Assembly (NCBI GenBank): GCA_025677825.1
Contig: JAIXMO010000084.1
Span: 1 to 64,000, forward strand
Direction: 5' to 3'
DNA: 64,000 nucleotides
Source: Helicostylum pulchrum
Lineage: Eukaryota; Mucoromycota; Mucoromycetes; Mucorales; Mucoraceae
Positions 11,220 to 22,530 of this stretch are shown here, in pieces. The stretch's first letter is position 1. Each line of letters starts with the position of its first letter. The notes under the pieces were generated by a model. The model made no database searches. It was not told where the DNA came from and was given only the letters and a program-made list of their open reading frames with translations. Made by a program: the position numbers and the translations under genes.

Positions 11220-11984
11220 ATGTCTTTTTTCTCTTTTGTTTCATCTATAATTCCAGCCAGTCCTGGTGAAGTACGCGATTTATTCGATATCGTACCTTTG
11301 AGGTCTGGAATTATAGCCGGCACTACTGTATCACTTGTAAATAGCTTTACGTTTTTTTTTTAAAAAAATATAAATATTTTACCCGTCATCTATTATAATA
11401 GGTCTATGCATTAAATAGTTCTTTTCCATCTATACATGGTAACTATAAACTTGGAGGACATTCGGTAGCATTTATCCTTATAAAAAACAAAAAAACCAGG
11501 GTATAGATCGGATATAGATTATTTTTATCACAGCCCATATTTTAACTCGGATATAAGTGTTTACGGCGTCTATTCTGGTTTAGTATCATTGATAGGAATG
11601 TACGGCTCATATAACGTAAAGGACCTATTTGTTTTAAAAATAAATATGAGCTCTCACATACTAAATTTTTGCTTGTAATAGAAATCCCCAAACGCTTTAA
11701 AACTTTTTGAAATTTTTACTTATCTCGATTTGGCGCGATGTATGATAAATTCTATCAGTGAGGGCGGGGAAATAGATTTTCGCGCATGGGGTAATCAAGG
11801 AAAATTTTTTCATCCGTCTACAACTCTTGAACAGATATCAAGTACTGTAATATCAATTTGGTACTACATAGTGAATATTAGTTTCTTCATAGCTGCGGTC
11901 AGTCTAGTAGCTATTTCTTATTCCGTATATAAAGCACCGGTAAAAGTATGTAAATATATCAATAATAAAATGAATCACAAATAG
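11220..11984 (+). CDS. Predicted small multi-pass membrane protein, unknown function
   Basis: A four-exon model keeps frame: 11220-11336, 11402-11438, 11518-11674 and 11759-11984, with GTAAAT, GTAACT and GTAATA donors and TAG/TAG/CAG acceptors, giving about 178 codons. Hydrophobic segments: RSGIIAGTTVSLVYAL, VYGVYSGLVSLIGMYGSY and a long one near the C-terminus (WYYIVNISFFIAAVSLVAIS). A short basic tail follows. I do not recognise the family. The donors are weaker than in neighbouring genes and each exon is short, so the model is tentative; at minimum the last exon (start 11759, or a separate 84-codon frame from 11730) looks coding. Confidence 0.45.
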
Positions 11985-13381
11985 GACTAACAGGTTATTT
12001 TTTTCCCCAAGGTGGTTACTTTATATTTAACAAAATTATATCAGAAAAATCTTTTATCTGGACCCGCAATTGTAGGGCTTGAAAAGCGTGAATAAATTAC
12101 TGGTATGCTTTCATAAAGCTTTTTTTATAGCTGTAACCTAAGTCGCTATCAAGACCTAATATCTGTTATGTCAAACGACTTATTACACCGTAAAATATAT
12201 AAAACTCTTTTTTTTAAAAGCTTCTTACATTTAGTGCTCGTCTCTTACATTTACCTTCTTTGTACTGCGAAGAGACACCATGTTGCCTTGAATAATGAGG
12301 CATACGACTTGTCTATTTTGAAGCACGAAAACGCCGATATAAGTACAGTAGCGGCTCTATTTAAGGGTGACCGAAATCGGGAAGAAATCCGCCCTTGAAT
12401 CGAACAGTGAACGGGATACAGTCGTTCCACAGCCAATTTAAGGATCTAGTGAAAACAATTGAGGAGCATAAAAAAACTACTTTTGCGTTAATACGACCTT
12501 TTTTAGAAGTGATGTCGAAACATTCATATAAAAACAAATGTTTTAAAAGGATAATGTACAAGCGATAATATATTTTAACACTTTAAATAGTTCTTGAACC
12601 TACTCAAGCTATTGTACAAAAAGTTATACTGTGTATTTTTTTCTGCAAGAGTTCAAACATTAGAATCATTTAAAAATTTAAGCTATGTTTTAAAATGACA
12701 CATAATTAATTACTTTGTAAGATTTATTTCGTTATCCTCTCCCTAACATTTTGTTTATTATCCTTTTATTTATGAATAACATTGGTAGATAATACACTCT
12801 TGAGGACTAGAAGTTTCCATACAAGCTCTTCATGAATTAAGCACTTCTCAAATAAATTGATTTATAATAATACACTTATAAATTTATGAATAAATGCACT
12901 GAGTCTTTAAAAAGTTTTGGACCACGGCGTACCCAATCATGAGTTACTTTTATTAAAAAAAACAGAGTTACCCTATATGGCCCTTAAGAAAAAGACCGAT
13001 AATTTAAATTCTCCTTTACAAAGTTAAAGTACATGTTACTTGTACCTGATTTTTTTGCTTTCTTTTTTCTTTGCGAGTAAATATCTTCGCGTACTTGTTT
13101 AATACAAGTAAACGGCGCCTAATCTATATACTAGCAACTTCAATTTTTCGATAAATATACTCGTGCAATCTACTATATAAATTCCATTACTAATCCTGTT
13201 ATAGGAAAGAAACAATGACAATTTTCGAAAGTACAATAAAGGAGAATTTCCCCTTGCTTTTGGTTATAGTTTGAGACGAGCGTTCACACGGGCGCGGCAG
13301 TACATGACATAAAAAGGAGCCCTGCTTTCTTTAAGAAAAAATTCTTTCTTCTTTCTTCTAATAAACAACCAAACAATCTAA
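11985..13381. other. Intergenic region upstream of P450 gene 1
   Basis: About 1.4 kb, very AT-rich. A 76-codon frame at 12168-12398 starts with a hydrophobic segment but is otherwise unremarkable. No RNA gene or repeat was recognised. The last 100 bases are CT/A-rich, typical of a 5' leader. Confidence 0.5.
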
Positions 13382-15325
13382 ATGTCTTTCTATAGTATCA
13401 AGTCTAGCTTACTGGCATTAACTGTGATTGCTGGCGCTCTTGCATTGAAATACCCTGATCGTGCTCTATTTGATGAACACAGAGAAAATGTTCCTCATCC
13501 CGACGGCTTACCTATTTTAGGAAGCTTGTTAGCCCTCTCAAAAAACAAAGAACGTTATTTCGAGTTTTTGCTCGAAATTTATGAGCAGTTGGATACATTG
13601 ACATTGTAAGTACCCTCATTATATAGCAATTAAATAGCTATACTAAGTCTATTTTATTACATTCAATACTATAGTAGATTGTCTTCTCTTACGATCCAGC
13701 GTAATATTAGTACCATTGACCCCCGGAATATTGAATATATTTTAAAAAGTTCGTGTTTGCATAAAAAAATATACTTTACATTAAATAATTTTTTTTTGTA
13801 TTTTTTTTTAGCCAATTTTTCAAATTATAATAAGAGCGATACTTTCAAGAATACTTTTCATGATTTTCTAGGTAATGGTATTTTCAATACAGACGGTGAG
13901 AATTGGAAATTACAACGACGTACTGCTTCACAGATTTTTCACGTGAAAAACTTCCAAACCGAGTTCTCAAGGTACAGTCATTTTTTTAACATAAAAACAA
14001 TTTAGTATGTCTTTTATTTATATGATTTGTCATACCACATAAAAAAATCCCTATTCTTTTTTATAGCATATTTGTTCGTCATATTCAGGTGATGTCTGAT
14101 CATATATTTGATAAAGCTGCCGATCAATCTCAACCTATTGATTTTCATGAAGTTATGCTCAAGTTTACTATGGATACATTTGTCGAGTAAGTTTTTTTTT
14201 CGTTGATTATATAATATTTTTCTTATTAAGCATTCACTATTAAGAATTGCGTTTGGTGTAAAAATCAATTCATTGTTAAAGCAAGTTGAATTCGCTGAAT
14301 CATTTGACGCTATTCAACTCTATAACTTTCTTTCAATGGTATTTCCTTTACATACTGTAACAAACAAGATTAAAGAAACTTTAAATTTCCGGAGTGACAA
14401 AAAGACCATTGCACAACATATGAGTATTATTAATACATTTGTATACAATATTATCGAAGAAAGAAGATCTCAGCCAGAAAATACGGAGAGCGCATACTTC
14501 AAGACGGATTTGTTACTTCGTTTTATGAAAGCTAAAAATTCTAAAGGAGATCCGTATACAGATGAAGAGTTACGTAATTCCATGTTAAACTTTATTGTTG
14601 CTGGTCGTGATACATCTGCTCAAACCTTATCTTGGTTATTTTACAATGTTATGTTATACCCAAGAATTGAAAATAAGTTACTTGATGAAATTATTGAGTT
14701 TATGCCTGATGGCATAGAAAATGATACAGTTAAATTGTACGAAGCCATTCAGAAGATGACATACTCTCATGCAATGTAAGGCTTTTTGCAATGTGCCGTT
14801 TACATTTTTCTTGAAAACTAATCATCTATACCGGTTTTAGGTTATATGAAGTACTTCGACTTTATCCTGCAGTTCCAGGTAACAGGAAGCAAGCTTTAAA
14901 AGATGATGTATTACCCGACGGGACAGTCGTATATAAAGGTGACGAAGTTACGTTCCAACCCTTTTGTCAAGGACGACATGAAAAAGTATGGGGTCCTGAT
15001 GCCAAAGAATTTAAGCCTGAAAGATGGATATCCGAGAAGGGTGATTTATTGAAGGTAGACGGTGGAAAGTTCGTTGCATTCCACGCCGGACCTCGTGTCT
15101 GTTTAGGTATACATACGCATCTTGCATTTGAAATACAGTGTTATTTATCCATATTTTTTTTCATGTGTAGGTCAAAATATGGCTACACTTGAAATCGTTA
15201 TTGCAATGGCATTATTGATCAAGAATTATAAGTTTAAGTCCTTCCCAGGACATAAGGTTGAATTTTTAAACCAAATTACTCTATCCATGAAGAATGGTAT
15301 GAGAGTCTATGTTGAAAAAAGATAA
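13382..15325 (+). CDS. Cytochrome P450 (fatty-acid hydroxylase-like), paralogue 1
   Basis: Seven exons: 13382-13605, 13675-13748, 13812-13971, 14067-14186, 14245-14775, 14841-15106 and 15171-15325, totalling 509 residues, a normal microsomal P450 length. A hydrophobic N-terminal anchor precedes DGLPILGSLL. Helix C has WKLQRRTASQIFH. The I-helix oxygen-binding motif is AGRDTSAQTLSW, the K-helix ExxR is EVLR, the PERF-region motif is FKPERW, and the haem loop is FHAGPRVCLG with the Cys ligand. The AGRDT and GPRxCLGQ motifs fit the CYP52/CYP86/CYP704-type omega-hydroxylase clan. The substrate is a guess (fatty acids or hydrocarbons); the protein should sit on the ER membrane. Exon lengths match the copy at 24464 except in exon 5, so the two arose by duplication. 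Confidence 0.95.
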
Positions 15326-15697
15326 TAGAGTATTATTCTTTTAACAATAAGAGATGAAAAATTAAATCTAGACAATAGGTTACTTTTGTTAAAGCGCATA
15401 TAATCTTAAAGATATGCACGTGTTTGTAATGTCGCATTTCTTGATAAAAAAAGGATAGCATGTCTTTATTAGAAAAGTTTAAATGCTTTAAAAAGATCGT
15501 TGGTCCACATTTGCTTTGTTACCGTAAAATAAATTACATAGATTACATAAAATCCATTATACAGCTAATTAATGACACGAATAGAGAGATGACACTATCA
15601 TGCTTCAGATGAACACTTGTGACGGCCTAAATACGAAGAAGATTTAATCAACACTGTTCACACAAACCATTTTTATTTTTCCATTTGAAAAAAAAAC
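15326..15697. other. Intergenic gap, P450 gene 1 to Siw14/Oca-like gene
   Basis: About 370 AT-rich bases holding the P450 3' end and the next gene's upstream region. No other feature was seen. Confidence 0.55.
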
Positions 15698-16460
15698 ATG
15701 CCAGGAAATAACTTAAACTTGATGAATCCGCCTGAACAATTCGGCATTGTCGAACCTGGTATTTACCGTTCAGATATGTTACAACAGCCTCATTTCACGT
15801 ACTTGAAGCAATTTGGATTCAAAACGTTAGTTATGCTTAGTCCTGAATTACCGAACCGAGTTACTTCTAACTTTATTGAAGAAGGTAATATCAAGTTGGT
15901 TCATGTGGGCATGGCTACGTGGAAACCCACACAGCCTTCAACATGGAGACCTGTTTCCGAAGAATTGATCAAGGAAGGTTTAGAGCTTATTTTAGATGTT
16001 GAAACACACCCCATTTTGATCATGTGCACGTAAAGTCAAGTTTGTTGAAAAAAAAGTATATATAAAAATATTAACTTTATTTATAGTTCGGGTATTCATG
16101 AAACTGGTACACTAGTAGGTTGTTTGAGAAAATTAGAAGGATGGAATTTTAGTTCGATTGTGACAGAGGTAAAAAAGACAGAAATAAAAAAAGTGCTGCA
16201 TAATTAAATAGGGCTACATATAGTATCGATCTTATGCCGGAACGAAGGCCAGATATGTCAATGAACAGTTTATAGAGCTGTTTGATTTGGATTTAGTAAC
16301 TTTACCTTTACAATTACCCAATTGGTTTATTGATCAACAGAAAATGCTGGTAATAATTGGCGTACGTAATATAAATATTTGCTTTTTAACCTGTTTAATT
16401 TTGGTCTAGGCTGACGAAGAGCAGGAATTGAGAGAACAGCAAACAATCAACCATGTTTAA
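15698..16460 (+). CDS. Siw14/Oca-type (PFA-DSP) phosphatase-like protein, degenerate active site
   Basis: Four exons: 15698-16029, 16087-16168, 16224-16349 and 16410-16460, giving 196 residues, the usual size for this family. FGIVEPGIYRSDMLQQPHF, FGFKTLVMLSPELP and the closing GTKARYVNEQFIELFD are typical of plant-and-fungal atypical dual-specificity phosphatases (yeast Siw14, Oca1, Oca2, Oca4, Oca6). Active members carry a CX5R loop. Here the loop reads CTSGIHETGT, where the arginine position holds Glu, while GCLRKLEGW follows normally. It therefore resembles the Oca members thought to lack catalysis and act in complexes. The intron falls inside the catalytic-loop codon pair. Activity is predicted absent; the role is unknown. 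Confidence 0.85.
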
Positions 16461-17429
16461 TAGCCTTAAACTTTGTACATATACAGTTATCCCAATAAAT
16501 TATGCTCTCACAGGAACAAAATTGAGAAAGAAAAGGACACTTCCTCAAACGTGTTGAAATGATAACGGTACGAAAATAGTTTTTCTCTAACCTTGTTCTT
16601 ATCCTGCTTTTCTTTGCCGACCTTTTTTTTTCCTTCGATTTGTTCAATTGCTACAAATAACAGTGAGCTCGCATCACAGAATATGTCAAAATAAAACAAA
16701 ACTTTATTGTTCATGAGTAACATTAAATTTCATGAAATAACAGTCATCCTGTGCCTTTTTTTTGAGACAAGCATGACGGAGGAAACATGAAGAAAGGACA
16801 ATATAAAAAACAAGAGCTGGACAGGCCAACAGACTTTTTGAAGTTTTGCCTATACAATCTTTTGCTGGTCTCCTTCTCTATCACGTTCAATGTAGATTTC
16901 CTTCGTCTTTTTTACCTTTCTCTCATTCATCTTCTTTCTTTTTGTTAACATGGCGAATATAACTGCCATTCAAATTTTTGATAACATTCTCGATCGAGCG
17001 TCTTCTTCTTCGAAGAATTGTTCGACTAGTATATGGTGGTGCTGGTTTATTCTCGACAAAAAAAGTAAAAAAAAAAAAGAGGAGAGAGTTATTTCGCTGC
17101 AAATTCACTTAAAAAAAGTTACTAGATTCACTGTCCAACTGAGAAATTAGTCACTCTTTAAGTGATAAGATTGACTTTTTTATCATCATTCTTTTTTAAG
17201 TAACTTTTCTTCTTCCTCTTCCTTTTAAAAATGAATTCGTATTTGAGAGAATATATTTTATATAATATGTGTACATCTTTCAAAAGAAGCTTTCCTATGA
17301 TATGCTGGTACAAACAGATACAGTTCACCCAACTTCTCCCAGTTAATAAAATTTACGTCGCAAATAGAGATAGTGGTTTCAACGCGCGACAATACCGACC
17401 GATGCAACGATACAACGATAGGGGTACTG
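16461..17429. other. Gene-poor stretch before the second Fanzor relic
   Basis: About 970 bases. Open frames of 60-70 codons on both strands (for example 16950-17150 and 17231-17434, +) show no domain. The latter may hold decayed N-terminal sequence of the Fanzor relic that follows, but no motif proves it. Confidence 0.4.
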
Positions 17430-18435
17430 TATGATTTATACTGTAGTATCGAGCAGTCGTTATACCCACTTAATAAATCTTCTAACGATCACACCGTTGA
17501 AGATTTAAGCTTAGCATTGAAAGATTAAACTACAGAAGACTTTAGTCGTACATCTATTGACCCTGGACGCTCCGTCGTATTTGCTTCAGCTTCAAGCAAC
17601 GGAAATGAAGAGTATCACCTAAAAAGATTGACCAGAAAAGAGTATAATACTTACCCGGGGTCCGATAGAAATGCGGAGGAAGAAATAGAAAGAGCGAACG
17701 CAGAAGGTGTATTGGATGTTACCATTAACAAGCCAACCATAAAAACTGTTTCGTTGTCTACGTACGTAACTTACGCACAGTACACGAAGGAAAATATTGT
17801 GAAATTCCTATAATTTTACAGAAGCGAAACTGCAAAGAACAAGTTACAAAAGTACCAAGGCAAGCAAAGAGCAACAGACGTAATGGCCAATATCTTAATT
17901 GATGGTGGTAAAAAATACAACCCCGAAAAAAAGAAAAAATATGATGTCAAAAATAATAATGATAGAGTAGAACAGAAGATGAACGAGGACAAGGAAAGAT
18001 AAAAATTGTTGTATGTATTATCTGTTACAGATGTCTGAAGCTCATATAAATACGGCTATAGATGGAGACCTTTAGAGTTCTAGCACGCGGATAGCAAAAT
18101 ACCTGTAGTTGCGTTTGAGAATGGAATGAAAGGAAAGGACTCCGTACGAATTAAAACACATGAAGTCGGCATTACCAATACGTTGTACAAAGTACTAAAA
18201 AAGAAGGACTTCTTGTACCTTAAGTTGACGAGTATAAGACGTCAAAGGTAAAAGTTGGACACATTGATTTCTGTAAAAACAGGTTACTAATATTTGGTAA
18301 TAGGTTTGTAACGCATATCAACAGGAAGCGTTGGCCTTTGCATACCAGGGTTTGGTAAGCGACTTGGCTTGCCAAAACTGCGGCATGATGTGGAATAGAG
18401 ATTTCAATGCTGCAGAAAATATAAACGATTTCTAG
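17430..18435 (+). pseudogene. Second Fanzor relic, different subfamily from the one at 7246-9375
   Basis: Pieces in several frames line up in Fanzor order. RuvC-I is TSIDPGRSVVFASAS (ATT-GAC at 17557), followed by KEYNTYPGSDRN. Next comes KLQKYQGKQRATDVMANIL with a KKYN segment, then VVAFENGMKGKDSVRIK. The alternative-glutamate element VDEYKTSK follows, split by an intron 18248-18303 (GTAAAA...ATAG) that joins it to VCNAYQQEA. After DLACQNCGMMW comes RuvC-III NRDFNAAENI, then a TAG at 18433-18435. In-frame stops (after ALKD, KER and elsewhere) and at least one frameshift near 18225 show that it is dead. RuvC-I has the canonical DPG, unlike the first relic. The N-terminal half is not recognisable. 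Confidence 0.85.
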
Positions 18436-19127
18436 AAATATCCTTCGTGGTGACGGTCCTCTTCCTGCGTTCTGTCGATCTAATACAAATTAGTTAAATG
18501 GTTTTCTTTGCAAATCAAAATAAATAAATTGCTTAAATATCGTCCCTTATTTTTTTTTAAAAAAAAGGCTTAAAGTAAATGAAATATCAGCAATTAATCC
18601 TGCGTCTGTTGTTCTCCAAAGGATGTATTACACAGATGGGAGTAGCTCAGAGAGGTATTACTATAAAAGGATACCTAAAAAAACGAGCAGTGTATTTATT
18701 GAAACAATAGCTTTCGTCCCACTTTATTACTAATTGTTTTATAGCGTAGGGATCTCCTTAATACATCTATAACCGCAACTACATTCTAATCGTATATCTT
18801 CTTATGACTGTCTTCGTTTTTTTTAAAAAGATTGGCAGTGGAACGACTGTATTTGCCATTTGAACTGGTCAGCACTGAACCTACTCTTGCATCGGTAACG
18901 TGACTACTACCATTTGTGTTTAAAGATCGTTGGTGTAACATACAGATGGGCTGTAAGGTTTTTGGTAGGATAAGGATCTTTATTTATTACAGGACTATTC
19001 GCCAAGCTCAAATTAAAATTCAACTCTCACCAGTATTTTTTTACAAGGGGTGATTTTTACGGGACTACGACTATATTTTAAATTCGTGTAACTGTGTATA
19101 TCTCTTTCTTTATTTATTCTTTGTTAA
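18436..19127. other. Intergenic stretch, Fanzor relic 2 to pogo-like transposase gene
   Basis: About 690 bases with no supported gene. The last 60 bases before ATG 19128 are T-rich and promoter-like. No terminal inverted repeat for the downstream transposase gene was recognised. Confidence 0.5.
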
Positions 19128-20702
19128 ATGCATAGTAAAAGTAAAGCTACTACTCGTAACCGTCTGACTATTCCTCAAAAAATTGAGATCCTCGATCGAA
19201 ATCTTGCAGGAAATTATAGTCAACTAGAATTGGGACAATGGGCTATGAAAAAGTTTGGATTAAAAAATCCTGTACCTCAACAAACTATTTCCCAAATTTT
19301 AAATAATGCAAATACTTTATACAAGAGTTGCAACATTGGTAAGACAGGAAAGAGCGTAAAAGGTACTCGATACCCAGAACTTGATGGCGAGATCGAAAAA
19401 TATGTCACCGATATGAATTCCAACAATTTGCCTATCAGCCGCGAATCAATCATTCGATTTATAAAGGCTATTGCTTCCACCAAGTACAAAATTCCTCAAG
19501 ATGAAATGAAGTTTTCCGCCGGATGGCTTACTAGGGCATTTGTGCGAATTGGGTTAAAGTTTAAACCTACCTATAGTGAATATACTTTTGTTGAAGTAAC
19601 TCCAGAAAAAACCCAGAACGAGTTAAGAAATATTGAAAAGCTTCTGGAACCGTATGACCCAGTTGATATCATGACTTTTAATGAAACTGGGTTATACTAT
19701 CAACAGAAATCAAGAAGAAATATTTGTTTTGGACCGATTGGAGAATTAACGAAGAGCAGAACTAGATTGACTGTAGGATTGTTGTGCAATTCAGATGGCA
19801 CCTACAAAGGACATCCTATAGTCCTCGGTAAGCGTAAGTCCCCTAAGTGCTTCAAGGCCAACCCGGGATTATTATCCAAAATCTCTGTCGGAAAGAAGCA
19901 CGGGATTGAATATCATAATTCTACCAATGGCCAGATGACCACCGAGATCTTCACCGAATATATGAAAAAACTTGACGCTGATTTCGGAAGAGTTAACAGA
20001 CAAATCGTTCTTCTTTTAGACAATGCTCTAGTTTACAATTTGAAAATCAAATTGAAGAACATTAAATTGATCTTCCTTTCTGCTAATACTACTAATAAGT
20101 TGCAAACCATCGACACAGGTAAATATTAAGCTATACTCAAATAAATAATCTTTATAAAATCTAACAATTTTAAAACAGATATTATTGCAAATTTTAAATT
20201 GCATTTTCATTCAAGACGATACAAAAGAGCTTCGAATATACGCCTGGCTAGAAAATTAAACAATGCCAATATTTTTAACATGAATCAGGTCAAAACTATG
20301 TTTTTTGTGGCAAAAGCGTGGCTCAAAATAAAGCCTGAGACTATTAAGAATTGTTGGAAGCACTCCGACTTGCTGGAATTTAAGGATCGTCCTTTTGAGC
20401 CAGCGACGTATCCTGATGTGCCTTTGTCAGTTCTACAAGAAGAAGTAGCAGAAGTAACAGAAGAAGTGACAGAAGAAGTGACAGAAGAAGAAGAAGCTGT
20501 AGTGGAAGAAGAAAAAAGCGAAGACGTCGCTGAGCGTAAGAAAAAGTTGCGAGAGGCATATGAAACCATATTAATGTATGATTTTCCCTTGAACGATCTC
20601 GAGCGCCAGTTTCATCGATATTTTAGACTAAAGTTGTCTGATTCCGGAGCTGAACTGATAACCTCAAAAGAACAAACAGATCTCCGATCTTATTTCAAAT
20701 AA
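19128..20702 (+). CDS. Pogo/Tigger-type (CENP-B-like) transposase, possibly domesticated
   Basis: Two exons, 19128-20118 and 20179-20702, intron GTAAAT...ACAG; the joined frame gives 504 residues with no interruption. The N-terminus has a CENP-B/psq-like helix-turn-helix (RLTIPQKIEILDRN ... QQTISQILNN), then a Tc5-type HTH (ELDGEIEKYVTDM ... GWLTRAFVRIGLKFK). A DDE-1 domain follows. The first catalytic block reads DIMTFNETGLYY, where the family has N-x-D-E-T-G, so the first Asp is Asn here. The second, IVLLLDNALVY, keeps its Asp. The third, FLSANTTNKLQTIDTDIIANFK, keeps Asp across the intron. After it come an Asp/Glu-rich EVTEEVTEE stretch and a C-terminal helical tail. The intact frame with a mutated catalytic residue fits either a recently inactivated element or a recruited DNA-binding protein. 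Confidence 0.85.
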
Positions 20703-21396
20703 AAATTTACATAAATTTTAATCTTTTCTATCTATTTGGTGATATAGTTTTTGAAGAGAAGAGTGATAACTTTCCAGTAAAATTAGAGTCTCATAAAAAA
20801 ACGGACCTAGATATGACCAATGCTGTCAAAAATTAGCACCCTTTTCAGAAAGGAATTTTTTCTTAGTACAAAGTTGCATTTTTGTGTGATATAAGCCTTA
20901 ATCTACCCTTTGGCAAACTTTTCCCATAATGAAAAAGGTGTTGTTTTTAAATAAAATAACTCTGTGGCTAACTTAATTTTCAAGTGTTGACATTGTTATA
21001 AATAAGATGTCCTTTCTGTAATATGCTTAGAGTAGACCACACCAATGCTAGAAAGTGAATGCTAACCCAAATCCGAGTGGCATTGTGGTGGGAGATACAA
21101 GCAGTGGACTAGAATTACATAAGCTGTACCAAACTCGCCATGTCCAACTTAGAACTTCATCAACACATATGATTTAACAAGTAGACTATTCAGTTTTCAC
21201 AACGGGAAAATTTTCAACTTTTTTACATGCAGTTTAAATTTTTTACAGGCGTGTACAATGGGTGTGCAGGTGACTTTCTGTCTGACGTTTATTTTTACCA
21301 ATAAAACTTCTTTGCATTGACACTGCTTTTCTTTTGAACCAATAAAAATTGATCTTTTCAAAAAGAAATTCTATTTTTTTACTACAATATCTACAA
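20703..21396. other. Intergenic stretch after the pogo-like gene
   Basis: About 690 bases with no frame or motif I can support. No terminal inverted repeat matching the other side of the transposase gene was found by eye. Confidence 0.5.
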
Positions 21397-22530
21397 ATGG
21401 CCAGTCAAAGAAACAATATTACTTTACTTGAAGTTCAAATGTTACTCCAAAGAACTATTATGAACGAATCGCAAAGTATTTTAGGAAAGCTGGATAATCT
21501 TGGTGCGACAATCAATGATTTGAGAAAAGAAGCAATAGCCACGAAAGACGAAAATATGTCTTTGAAAGAGGAACTGTCTTCTTTAAAAAATAAAATTAAT
21601 ATGATCCATTCTTCCATAAGAAATGACTGTCTGTGTCTAGCCCGCACTTTGCGGGTGAAGCTATCGGTAGTGTCGAAAAGAACGGTTTGTTTTCGGACAA
21701 CTTGTACCCGTTAAGGAGTATTACTAAGGAAACTTTGAAGGCCCCCACTCATTTTGTTTAGGAGACTTATCACAAGCTTGTTGAAAGGGTTATTGGAAGG
21801 TCAATGACAAAAAAAGAATTTGACGGTTGCTGCAAAGATAATGTGAACATTGGTGTGCTAAACCCTGTCATGTACACTATTAAAAAGAGGTACGACTTAT
21901 TAAAAAAACCTATTAACTTTGCCAAGCTACCATCCGATATACGAGAGGAAGCCGAGCTTCTGTTAGAGGAGAAAGCTGCGCCATTTTTTACCTCTTGCTG
22001 CGTGCACAGGCCGTTGGGGAGCAAAAATGCTGTTGATGAGAATGTTGCACCGTACCTCTCAATATTATATTAATGAAGATGAAGAAGAAGAAGGGGAAAA
22101 CAGAGTCGCTGATCAAGCTATACTGAGACAAGAAGATCAAGAAGAACAAGAACAAGAACGAGAAGAAGATGTGCACAAAGAAGAAGATATACAAAATTTT
22201 ACTGATACTGATCCGTTTGAAGAGTAAAATAATATCGCCCAAATATATACATTTTATCTCCATTTCTTTCAAATTACTGACGTTTTATACATAGGGACTT
22301 CTATCAAATATCGTTGCCTCTCTTGTTGGATCCTAGTCTAGAAAACCCTATTGTTGAAGGTCCACTACTTGAGCGTGCTGGAGGTATGTCATATTAACTA
22401 TATTTTTTTTAAAAAAAAAAACTTGACTGTACTAACCCTTAGTATGTGTACTAGGTGAAACTGTCACTAAAGCAATTCAAAGAAAGAGAGGACGACCCTC
22501 GACCAAGAAGAAGATTATAGGTATACAAAT
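21397..22530 (+). pseudogene. Decayed coiled-coil / AT-hook gene, unknown family
   Basis: From ATG 21397 about 80 codons form a coiled coil (LLEVQMLLQRTI ... EENMSLKEELSSLKNK-like heptads). The frame then shifts near 21640 into SPHFAGEAIGSVEKNGLFSD, which runs on past a TAG at 21759-21761 into KLVERVIGRSMTKKEFDGCC and a helical segment to about 22060. An acidic Glu-rich stretch (22060-22227) follows in another frame. Downstream exons read PLLLDPSLENPIVEGPLLER and, after an intron (GTATGT...CTAG), GETVTKAIQRKRGRPSTKKK, an AT-hook (RGRP). The order coiled coil, acidic stretch, AT-hook suggests a chromatin- or transposon-associated protein. At least one frameshift and one stop make it probably non-functional. 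Confidence 0.5.

Noticed and set aside
12168..12398. 76-codon plus-strand frame with a hydrophobic start
   Set aside because: No family resemblance, no joined exon and an AT-rich setting; it cannot be distinguished from chance.
16447..17108. Minus-strand frames of 60-70 codons
   Set aside because: Lys/Arg/Phe-rich products of A/T tracts with no domain or splicing support.
18637..18700. GGGAGTAGCTCAG segment like a tRNA D-arm
   Set aside because: No matching acceptor arm, anticodon arm or T-loop (GTTCRA) follows.
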